Assembly: GCF_003938655.1 (NCBI RefSeq) | Contig: NZ_RJJT01000004.1 | Span: 1 to 64,000, forward strand | DNA from: Rhizobium pisi | GTDB taxonomy: Bacteria; Pseudomonadota; Alphaproteobacteria; Rhizobiales; Rhizobiaceae | DNA length: 64,000 bases | Direction: 5' to 3' | Shown here: positions 45,237 through 52,853 of the stretch, piece by piece | Layout of the letters: each line of letters starts with the position of its first letter | Position numbering within the stretch: the stretch's first letter is position 1 | Notes under the pieces: model-generated | Told to the model about the DNA's origin: nothing | The model's database searches: none | The model's input: only the letters and a program-made list of their open reading frames with translations | Program-made: the position numbers and the translations under genes

Positions 45237-46991
45237 ATGGCGGACGGTGCCGAGCGTGAACTCACGCAAATTTCGATTTATCTTGCCAAGCCAGAGACGA
45301 GTTTCGAAGACGCTCTCGAATGGGATAAGGTGATCAAGAAGGCGAAGGTTACTCAAGCTGATTTCAATGTCTCAGGAACGCCGTGCCGCTTCGTCTACTT
45401 CGAGAGCGAGGCACCTAAGGTAAATCCGCCTTGGCTGGACTTTGCAAACGAGCAACTCAAAGCACCAATTGTATTTGCCGGGATTAGCAGAAACGCGAAC
45501 GCCCTTCTAGGGCTTACAGTCGACAATCGACAGCTCATAGCGGCTTTCGGGCGTAGCGCTTCAGCTCTAGTCCAGCGTAAAAAGCTTGAGCGTGACTTTG
45601 GCATTCGAACGGCGATGAACCTATGCGGGAACGAGGGTATTCGGCAGACCAGGACGCAGACCCAGTCGCTCACGCCTACTCTGATTGACCGCCAAGTGGG
45701 ACAGCCGACCAACAGCTTCGTCTTCGGCCTGAGCGAGGCCGAAGACCTAAAGTCAATGGCGGCGCACCTGAAAGACAACCCACTGATCACTCTCCAAGGT
45801 CGCGACCATTTGACATTCAAGGGCGTGGGAAGCGAGAAGCTAACGTGGGACAAGTTGATCGAGCACAGCGAGCGCTTCCTTGCCGCTTATGCCAAAGATG
45901 ATTTTGCCAAGCTCTTTCCCAACTACCGAAACTTCAAGGCCGCTGATGACGAGGATGTTGAAGTGCTTGACGCAAAGCTACTGAAGGTTCTGCAGGCAGG
46001 TGATGTCGACCAGATGATGCTTTGGATTCCAGAGTTTCTCGCTGCGGAGGAATTCAGCTTCTCCTACAGTGATCATGAAGTCACCGAGAATCATATTTAC
46101 GCGCATCTCGACCCTGTTCAGCTAAAGACGGTTCTTAAGCTCAACCAGCTCACAATCAAAAAGCTGCACGACAAGCGGATTTGGGCATACTCGCACGCCG
46201 ATGAGCGTGTGCTGTCGAACAAGTGGTGGTCGCTATACGATTGCATCATCTTCGAGCAAACGCTGGGTAAGCAGCACTTTATCCTTACAGATGGTGAATG
46301 GAAGGTCGTCGCTGGCGATTTCTACAAGAGTGTCGTCGATTTTGTCAGTAACGAGGTTCGTCAGGAGCCAGGCGAGGCCCTCTATAACCATATTTCCATA
46401 TTCGATCCCAAACAGTTCAAGAACCGTGAAGGTGTCTTCAACGACGAGGCATGCAAGCGTCGGCCACAGAGCATCAAGTTCGATACAGCCAAATTACGAA
46501 TAGGAGGCGGCCGGAGGGACAAGGAGTTTTGTGACATCCTCGACCTAACTGACGACGGGGTGATGAGAATCATCAATTGCAAGCCCTATGGCGGCTCGTC
46601 ATCGATCAGCTACCTGTTTGCGCAGACCCGCTTCTACTGCGAAAGTTTCGTTCGTGATCAGGCGTTGCTCACCGAGGTTCGCAAGCATATCGGCGCCTCC
46701 GCTTCGCCCACGAAGCAAAGCTATTTGGACCGCATTCCCGAGCATATAAAGGATAACTCCGGCAGCGGATACCGTGTGTGCCTGTGGATCCTATGGGACA
46801 AGAAGAAAAAGCTTCCAACGGCCTCCGATCTCCCCTTCATGGCCCAATACGAACTCAAGCTTCTATACGACCAGCTCCAGCACCTCTGGAAATACCGTGA
46901 TATCGTACTGCGTTTTGTTCCAGTCGATACAACGCCCTATATGAAGGCTGTCTCCGCCACCAAGCCAAAGAAGCAGCCGGCGCCCGTCTGA
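45237..46991 (+). CDS. TIGR04141 (DUF6119) sporadically distributed protein
   Basis: A 584-residue protein that I place in the TIGR04141/DUF6119 family on its layout. The N-terminus LTQISIYLAKPETSFEDALE is family-typical. A C-terminal domain has EFCDILDLTDDGVMRIINCK followed by PYGGSSSISYLFAQ. There E430, D433 and K449 resemble the acidic-acidic-lysine arrangement of PD-(D/E)XK nucleases. The family is patchy in bacteria and often sits in defence islands, as here; its activity has not been shown to my knowledge. ATG 45237 follows a G-rich site. It stands alone between two long intergenic gaps, so it is probably a single-gene system. Confidence 0.75.
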   Translation: MADGAERELTQISIYLAKPETSFEDALEWDKVIKKAKVTQADFNVSGTPCRFVYFESEAPKVNPPWLDFANEQLKAPIVFAGISRNANALLGLTVDNRQLIAAFGRSASALVQRKKLERDFGIRTAMNLCGNEGIRQTRTQTQSLTPTLIDRQVGQPTNSFVFGLSEAEDLKSMAAHLKDNPLITLQGRDHLTFKGVGSEKLTWDKLIEHSERFLAAYAKDDFAKLFPNYRNFKAADDEDVEVLDAKLLKVLQAGDVDQMMLWIPEFLAAEEFSFSYSDHEVTENHIYAHLDPVQLKTVLKLNQLTIKKLHDKRIWAYSHADERVLSNKWWSLYDCIIFEQTLGKQHFILTDGEWKVVAGDFYKSVVDFVSNEVRQEPGEALYNHISIFDPKQFKNREGVFNDEACKRRPQSIKFDTAKLRIGGGRRDKEFCDILDLTDDGVMRIINCKPYGGSSSISYLFAQTRFYCESFVRDQALLTEVRKHIGASASPTKQSYLDRIPEHIKDNSGSGYRVCLWILWDKKKKLPTASDLPFMAQYELKLLYDQLQHLWKYRDIVLRFVPVDTTPYMKAVSATKPKKQPAPV

Positions 46992-47304
46992 ACCGTTCGA
47001 TAAAACTTGCCAAAGCCGGCGGTTAGAGCTGCAAGATGGGGTCGGAGGCGGTCATGGAGTCGGCCGCGCTCTGCGGCAGCTATTTCATCCCGCCCTCCAT
47101 CACCGGTCAGTCTGCTGTCGGCCCCGTTGCGGTCATCGCCTGCGGGTCCCCAGCCAATTTTACTAACAGTCTTCGAATACGACGGATGGCCTAAGGAACT
47201 GCGGCCGAAGTCGCCCAACTTATTGAGAAGACGCCACTTTTCCGTGCGGAAGATGGTCGCCAATTTGGATTCAAAAAAGCGGTCAAAAACGATCTGCCTG
47301 GGAG
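46992..47304. other. intergenic, no gene seen
   Basis: No gene recognised. Frames overlap on both strands without family features. It precedes the second copy of the 200-bp direct repeat. Confidence 0.35.
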
Positions 47305-47507
47305 ACCTGGATTCTCACATGATTTCAAACACTTAGCGGAAAGCCTTGAAATTCCCTCTGTTTTCCCATCGCGAGCGACCGTGGATGCCACCTTTGTGCC
47401 CTGGCTTTGGACATCAGTCAACTGGACGGTCGAGCGGCAATAATTTCCGCTTTCGGACCTCCGGTTTTGCGGCGCCGCAGCGAGGAAGCGTCCGGCAGCT
47501 TTGCGCC
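47305..47507 (+). repeat. 200-bp direct repeat, copy 2
   Basis: Direct repeat of 41431-41632, with the same start (ACCTGGATTCTC) and end (GGCAGCTTTGCGCC) and an almost identical length. It contains the near-palindrome AGCGG-CAATAATTT-CCGCT (47433-47451). The two copies bracket the GPN module and the TIGR04141 gene, about 5.9 kb apart, so recombination between them could delete or exchange that block. Confidence 0.85.
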
Positions 47508-47738
47508 CTCATTCCCGTCATTCACGCGGCATTGCAAAATGCGGGAAGCAGACTTTCTGCTTTGGTCGGCTAACCATCTTATTGAGGTGGCAAGCGGCTT
47601 GGCAGGTTTCACGAGATATATGGCCTTAATGGACGTTCGTCAGATTCCAATCTATGGCCAGCACCTTATCTCGTACAACCGATTGATCTTTTTCCGTTTT
47701 CCTGTCTCTTGATCTTGTTTCGCTGGCAGGGCACAGTC

Positions 47739-47744
47739 TTGACA
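47739..47744 (+). promoter_or_regulatory. candidate -35 element of the retron
   Basis: A consensus TTGACA lies 29 bases before the inferred 5' end of the retron RNA. No good -10 is visible at 17 bases, so the promoter assignment is weak. The 230 bases between the direct repeat and this element hold no recognised gene. Confidence 0.35.
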
Positions 47745-47772
47745 GGGACGAGGGGGGATGAAACAACTTGTA

Positions 47773-47936
47773 CACCTTACGCGAGAAGCACCTTGTGTGC
47801 TTGGTCCGACGTTTCGTCAGACCTCAATTGATTGGCAGGTTTTATCCGGTGCGGAAGAACGCGTGGTCCTACCGCCACAGGTGGCCGCTCCGCTCGGTAA
47901 AACCCCACCTTCTTCCACACCTCCAAGGGTAAGGTG
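47773..47936 (+). ncRNA. retron msr-msd RNA (Eco1/Ec86-like)
   Basis: An 8-bp inverted repeat, CACCTTAC (47773-47780) and GTAAGGTG (47929-47936), gives the a1/a2 arms. Directly after a1 comes GCGAGA, as in Ec86 (CCCTTAGCGAGAGG). The msr part shows hairpins AAGCAC/GTGCTT (47786-47802), GTCCGACG/CGTCAGAC (47804-47822) and CCTCAAT/ATTGGCAGG (47822-47839). The msd part is one long stem: GGTTTTATCCG (from 47838) with CGGTAAAACC (near 47894-47903), enclosing GCGGA/TCCGC. The reverse transcriptase should copy the msd into DNA linked to a guanosine near the 5' end. Boundaries are inferred from pairing. Confidence 0.85.
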
Positions 47937-48896
47937 ATAGCCGGGGGTAACATAACAGACTTGGTCGACCGCTTCGATGCGAAGTCGCTGCATGTTCGCG
48001 CGCCAAGTCCAATAATCCTGCTTTGTGGCGGGCCTATTGACGTCAGCACCCCAAAACCAGAGTCCCTTCGCGAAGCCTACACGCTGGTCTATGGCCGTGC
48101 GGCTCTAAAAGACTATGCAAACGTCACGCCCGAGGAGTTCAAGATATTTGCCCCTGACGGTAACTATCAGGACTGGCTCAGTTTCGAGAGCGAATTTGCT
48201 CAAATCGTGGACCTGATTATTCTGTTTTCTGAGAGTTACGGCAGCGTCGCAGAGCTCGGCGCGTTCGCGATGGTTGAAGAAATCGCCCTCAGACTGCTCG
48301 TGGTGATGGACGACAAAAATTACGCCGACCCTTCTTTTGTGAAGCTTGGTCCGGTCCGACGGCTTGAGGCCAAATACGGCAAGTCGGCTGTTTGTGTACT
48401 AAACCGGCAGGACATTAACATTCCTGACATCACCAGAGTGGCGGACGTCAATTTGGATAAATTCGCGGCAACCCTTGTTGCGGCCATCACCAAACGAAAA
48501 GGCGATTATAAGGAGCGTACCACGTTCATCCCCGATCGAGCTGGCCATCTCATTAAGCTGATAGTTGGCTTAATCCAGCACTACGGCGCTCTGACGGAGA
48601 CCGAAATCGATGTGCTACTCTTTGCGATGAACCTGAATGTTAAGCCTGAGAAGGTCACGGATTATTTGTTGTGTGCGGTGAACGCTAATTGGATTCTGAA
48701 AGACAAGAGAGGTGTTGAGGAATATTTCTGTGCACTGCCTAACAGAGGTCCAGCTATAGAATATAAGCTGCGCAAAGAACTTCCTGTGGAAGAGAAAGAC
48801 AGAGAGCGGTGGCGAGCCCGAGTGATCGAGCATTGGAAGGCTACGGACCCTGACCGCTTCAGTAGCATCCAATCGGCCCTAAAGGGTGCGCTATGA
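47934..48896 (+). CDS. retron NDT-type effector (type II-A)
   Basis: A protein of up to 320 residues, related to the Eco1 retron effector. The N-terminal nucleoside deoxyribosyltransferase-like domain has PIILLCGGPID, then IVDLIILFSESYGSVAELGA with the catalytic-type glutamate, and KLGPVRRLEAKYG; compare Eco1 IILFPESPGSFTELGAF. The C-terminal half (about residues 190-310) is a winged-helix-like DNA-binding region (HYGALTETEIDVLLFAMNLN). In Eco1 it is held by the msDNA-RT filament and released on phage attack. GTG 47934 overlaps the RNA arm a2, so a downstream start is possible. It overlaps the RT gene by four bases. Confidence 0.87.
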   Translation: MIAGGNITDLVDRFDAKSLHVRAPSPIILLCGGPIDVSTPKPESLREAYTLVYGRAALKDYANVTPEEFKIFAPDGNYQDWLSFESEFAQIVDLIILFSESYGSVAELGAFAMVEEIALRLLVVMDDKNYADPSFVKLGPVRRLEAKYGKSAVCVLNRQDINIPDITRVADVNLDKFAATLVAAITKRKGDYKERTTFIPDRAGHLIKLIVGLIQHYGALTETEIDVLLFAMNLNVKPEKVTDYLLCAVNANWILKDKRGVEEYFCALPNRGPAIEYKLRKELPVEEKDRERWRARVIEHWKATDPDRFSSIQSALKGAL

Positions 48897-49843
48897 TGGG
48901 CAAGATCGTTGAAGCTCTTGCGATAGAAACTGGCATGGATGTGGGTCTTGTAGAGCGCATTATGCGAAGTGCACCCGCTCGATATAAAACTTATCGCATT
49001 CCCAAACGCACTAAAGGCTTCCGGGAAATCTCGCAACCCGCTGTCGAGGTGAAAGCACTCCAGCGCGGCCTCATTGAAGTCCTGCTTCGAAACCTCCCAA
49101 TGCATGAAGCTGCAACAGCTTATCGTGTTGGTATGTCCATCAAAGATAATGCTTTGCGTCATGCTGGCGACGGCCCAATCTTGAAGATGGATTTCAAGGA
49201 CTTCTTTCCCTCTATCAAACCACGTGACTGGTCGGCTTATTGCAAGCAAACTGGAGTCCTGATGGACCCGGTGGAAATACAACTAACGAGCCTGCTTCTA
49301 TTCCAGCGACCGAAGGACAGCTCGGTATTGAGGCTAGCTATCGGGGCGCCCTCGTCACCATTTCTATCCAACGCCCTCATGTTCGAGTTTGACAAGGCGA
49401 TTACTGAGGCAGTGGCGAAGGATCACGTGGTATATTCTCGTTATGCCGATGATTTGACTTTCTCAGCACCGCGCACGGGGCATCTTGTCAATGTAGAGAA
49501 GATTGTACGTGCCACCCTGCGAGCGCTTGAATACCCCACACTGACGGTCAACGACGACAAAACCACGCGGGTCACGCGGAAGTATGGTCGCAAAGTCACC
49601 GGGCTTACCCTTACAAACGATGGGAAGGTTTCAATTGGCCATGAGCGAAAGCGATTTATCCGTGCGGCCGTGCATCATGCGTCTTTAGGGAAGCTCAGTA
49701 CCGCATCACTCGGAGAGCTCAAGGGACTCCTGGGCTTTGCCAACAGTGCAGAACCGCAGTTTATTGGCACTCTCAAAGAGAGGTATGGAGCTGAGCTAAT
49801 CCAATTCATCCAGACATTCGACATTCCTAAGCGTGAGCAGTGA
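48893..49843 (+). CDS. retron reverse transcriptase
   Basis: A 316-residue reverse transcriptase. The polymerase motif RYADD (184-187) is in VVYSRYADDLTFSA, and the other palm aspartate is in LKMDFKDFFPS (D100). The retron-specific NAxxH appears as NALRH (86-90), and the VTG motif as KVTGLTLTNDG (235-237). It primes on the msr RNA and copies the msd. The ATG overlaps the effector stop (ATGATG). The order RNA-effector-RT is that of type II-A retrons. All key residues are present, so the system looks functional. Confidence 0.93.
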   Translation: MMGKIVEALAIETGMDVGLVERIMRSAPARYKTYRIPKRTKGFREISQPAVEVKALQRGLIEVLLRNLPMHEAATAYRVGMSIKDNALRHAGDGPILKMDFKDFFPSIKPRDWSAYCKQTGVLMDPVEIQLTSLLLFQRPKDSSVLRLAIGAPSSPFLSNALMFEFDKAITEAVAKDHVVYSRYADDLTFSAPRTGHLVNVEKIVRATLRALEYPTLTVNDDKTTRVTRKYGRKVTGLTLTNDGKVSIGHERKRFIRAAVHHASLGKLSTASLGELKGLLGFANSAEPQFIGTLKERYGAELIQFIQTFDIPKREQ

Positions 49844-50485
49844 GGATTCCGAGGTGTGCTCTTAGAAGGTCTCTCGTCGCTTCCGAAAGCCTCCCCGCCA
49901 TTTGAAGACCGCATATGTTATCTGAAAGCGCTGCCGGATAACTGACAGTCCGCTCCCACCACCCCTGGAAACCTGGAACCTGTGCGTTCTTCCAATGGCC
50001 AATGGTGGTCCAAGGAGAACCACAATGGGATAGCACAGTATGATCCTGCCGCGCTGGGCCGACCGGCGTGGAACGCCGGCCGACAAGTTGGCGTCGAGAA
50101 GCCTCTGAAGCAGCGCCAGATTTGGGCGGTCCGCTTCTTCTTAGACCGAGAGAGGCGAATGAGAGACCGTGCGCTGTTCGATCTCGCCATCGACAGCACC
50201 GAGGCAGAAAATTGGGACCCTCGTCACAGGCCAGGAAATTCGAACTCGTGGCATGGTAGTTCGGCAGAAGACTGGACGTTCCGCACAGTTCGAGATCACG
50301 ACCGAGTTCAGGGCAAGCCTGCCTGCCTGTTTCAGCGGAGGGCAGAGGAACGGTTGATGAGCGCGGCTCGTTGACGATTGGGTGGCCGCGCCGCGCTGTT
50401 TCCTGTGGGGGCTTACCGACGAAGGTTACAGAGACTTATTTCTTCTGCTACCTCTGATTTACATACGGGTTGGGGAACGCGTTTT
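49844..50485. other. intergenic, no confident gene
   Basis: About 640 bases without a recognised gene. Several short frames overlap on both strands, all with shadow-like composition. A frame joined to the next gene upstream of its ATG (50378-50485) is not conserved in character, so I exclude it. The promoter of the GHKL-nuclease gene is probably here. Confidence 0.4.
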
Positions 50486-52246
50486 ATGGATGATGTGCAT
50501 TTTTCGGTTAATACACGACTGACAAGACTTCTAGGGGAAACCTACCGATCGAGCGAAGCAGCCCTAAAGGAACTGGTCGACAACGCATGGGACGCTGACG
50601 CTAAAAATGTCTGGATCACATTGCCGACTCCTATGTCATCTGATCCGATTATCGTCCGCGACGACGGTTCGGGAATGACATCTCTGGAAATGAGGAACGA
50701 ATACCTGAACATCGCCAGCGATAAGCGGGCACGCACCGGCGAACGAACTCCTCTACTCAAGCGGAAGGTCAAGGGTCGCAAGGGCATCGGTAAGTTCGCG
50801 GGTCTGTCATTGGCAAGCCGGATGGATGTTTCAGCCGTCGCCCGAGGTCGTAAATGCAGCCTGGCGATCGACAAGCTCGTCTTGGCCGAGAACGAGAATG
50901 ACCTCGAAGCTGTGCCTCTACCATTCATCGAGGAGGATGCAGGCGAAGCTAATGCAGGCACGACAATCGTCCTGTCCGGTCTTGATAGCCGATTGAATTT
51001 CCCTACACCCGATCGCTTTCGAGAAGTCCTCGTGCACGAATATGGCCGAGAGGATGCCTTCAAGGTATTCGTAAATGAGGCGCAGTTGTCTATCGATGAT
51101 GTTCCGGGCGTATTGGTGGAAGCTGAGAAGACCCTTGCAGAGAGCGGCTCAGTTCGCTTGAAATTTACGATTGCGGACGGCAGGCAAGCACCAAAATCAC
51201 CGGGTATAGTGCTGAAGATGGACGGAAAGGTCGTCGGGAAGCCGATGATGTTCGGCCTGGATGATGACGAGGAAATTCCCCTCAAGCTGTCGAAGCGAGT
51301 CTACGGAGAGGTGGAGCTCGAAGGTAACGACCATTTCGTAACTGCCGATTGGGGCGGGGTGGTCGAGAACAGCAAGGCGTTCCAAGAAATCCAATCTTAT
51401 GTGAAATCGATCGTCAAAGAAGGGCTTAGGGAAAGCCACTCTCGCGATATGAGCCTTCAGCTAGCTCGATTGAAGAAGCAGTTGGACGCTAGGCTGAAAG
51501 ACCTCCCAGAACACCGCCGACGCTACGCTGAGGAAGCCCTCCATCGGATCCTGCAGCGATTCTATCGGGAAAGCGAAGACCGCATTGCGACTATCGCAGA
51601 GGTCGCGCTCGACGCCATGGAGCATGACGCCTACTGGGCCGTACTCGAGCGGATAAATGCAACCGACCGCACAGATGTTAGTTCCTTTGCAGCGGCCCTT
51701 GAAGATTTTGGTATGGTTGAGCTCTCTGGGATCGCCGCTCAAGCGACCAGACGAATGAGATTTCTAGACTACCTCCAGGAGCTTATCGACAACGAAGCGA
51801 CCCTCGAAAAAGACGTCCATAAGGCCTTCGAGACAAATTTATGGCTTCTTGGCCGTCAATACGCTCTGATGTCATCGAATATCACACTGAGACGGGTCAT
51901 CGCGAACTATAGTGATATGAGATTTACGGGCGAGCGGGCCTCGAAACGGCCTGATCTTCTGTTGTCGCAGGATCTAGCTGACAGCTATCTGCTGATTGAG
52001 TTCAAACGCCCCAACCATCCAATTTCTCGGGAAGACATCGCTCAAGCCGAACAATATCGTGATGACTTGTCAGGGACCATCACCTCAAGCAGCCCGTTGA
52101 GGATCTTGATGATCGGTAAGGGCTCCGCGGCCTCCATGGACAAGAGATATGGGACTGACATGACGAGCGTCAGTTCCTACCCAAGCGTGCTCTCGTCCGC
52201 TCGCACGGAACTCGACTGGCTGATTTCATCGTTAACTCGTCCGTAG
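50486..52246 (+). CDS. GHKL ATPase fused to PD-(D/E)XK nuclease (Shedu-like)
   Basis: A 586-residue fusion. The N-terminal GHKL (Hsp90/MutL-type) ATPase has the N-box ALKELVDNAWDADAK (E29, N33), G1 box VRDDGSGM (57-64) and G2 box GRKGIGKFAG (97-106). A long helical middle follows (about residues 300-440). The C-terminal domain LEKDVHKAFETNLWLLGRQY then RPDLLLSQ, LLIEFKRPNH (D490, E505, K507) and AQAEQYRDDL is a PD-(D/E)XK nuclease resembling DUF4263/Shedu. ATG 50486 is chosen because the ATPase begins there. ATP-driven dimer closure could control DNA cutting. It is a stand-alone gene within the defence island. Confidence 0.82.
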   Translation: MDDVHFSVNTRLTRLLGETYRSSEAALKELVDNAWDADAKNVWITLPTPMSSDPIIVRDDGSGMTSLEMRNEYLNIASDKRARTGERTPLLKRKVKGRKGIGKFAGLSLASRMDVSAVARGRKCSLAIDKLVLAENENDLEAVPLPFIEEDAGEANAGTTIVLSGLDSRLNFPTPDRFREVLVHEYGREDAFKVFVNEAQLSIDDVPGVLVEAEKTLAESGSVRLKFTIADGRQAPKSPGIVLKMDGKVVGKPMMFGLDDDEEIPLKLSKRVYGEVELEGNDHFVTADWGGVVENSKAFQEIQSYVKSIVKEGLRESHSRDMSLQLARLKKQLDARLKDLPEHRRRYAEEALHRILQRFYRESEDRIATIAEVALDAMEHDAYWAVLERINATDRTDVSSFAAALEDFGMVELSGIAAQATRRMRFLDYLQELIDNEATLEKDVHKAFETNLWLLGRQYALMSSNITLRRVIANYSDMRFTGERASKRPDLLLSQDLADSYLLIEFKRPNHPISREDIAQAEQYRDDLSGTITSSSPLRILMIGKGSAASMDKRYGTDMTSVSSYPSVLSSARTELDWLISSLTRP

Positions 52247-52853
52247 ATCGCTCGTTCGTTGAAGGTTCGGGCGGTCAATATGTTAATAAACCTTATTGCA
52301 GTATGGGCGAGCTGATGATCGACAGGGTCCGGCGCACGCCGCTGTTGTTGGCATCGTGTTAGTTATACGCATCACCTATTGCCCAAACTGCCATTCGGGT
52401 CCGGGCCCCGCACCCGCCACACCCGAAAGCGGAAATTATTTCCGCTTCGCGCCGTCCACACAGCCCTTTGGCGATGATGCTTGTCAGACCAAAGCGGACG
52501 TCCACTCGACCGTTCCTCAACCCTCCGATTGCAAGCCAGCCTTCTGAGTCCTCAGCCATTAGCGTCGCCTCTTAGCCTCGAAGTATTGTGTGCCATGGGT
52601 CTAGGGGTTCTGCATTGGCAGATATTGCTTCGCGACTGGTTGCCGCCGCGAGAAACCCAGGCGCACGTGCTTTCTACGAGGCATATGAGGAGCAGTCGAC
52701 AGTCGCGACGGTTTAGGGTCGCACTGTAGAACTGAGCTGGATAGGTGGCCATCTGGCAAAGTTCTTGTGTAGCACAAGTTGAACGTTGACCTTTCGCCAA
52801 ACGCACGACCATGATCGCAAATCGTTTCATCACGCGAATAAAACTTTTTCTAT
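52247..52853. other. intergenic gap with a perfect palindrome
   Basis: About 600 bases without a recognised gene. It contains the palindrome at 52428-52446 and a run of G/C-rich sequence. Sequence just before the next ATG (AAAACTTTTTCTATATG) is AT-rich and may be its promoter; no good ribosome site is visible there. Confidence 0.4.
52428..52446 (+). repeat. intergenic palindrome AGCGG-N9-CCGCT, copy 3
   Basis: The perfect 9+1+9 palindrome AGCGGAAATTATTTCCGCT. The same core occurs inside both 200-bp repeats (41560, 47433) and, in degenerate form, at 58076. Flanking bases (CCGAAAGCGG ahead, CTTCGCGCC after) differ from the long repeats. Confidence 0.7.

Noticed and set aside
47407..47712. 101-residue plus-strand frame between the repeat and the retron
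   Set aside because: It starts inside the non-coding repeat, lacks a ribosome site and has no family feature.
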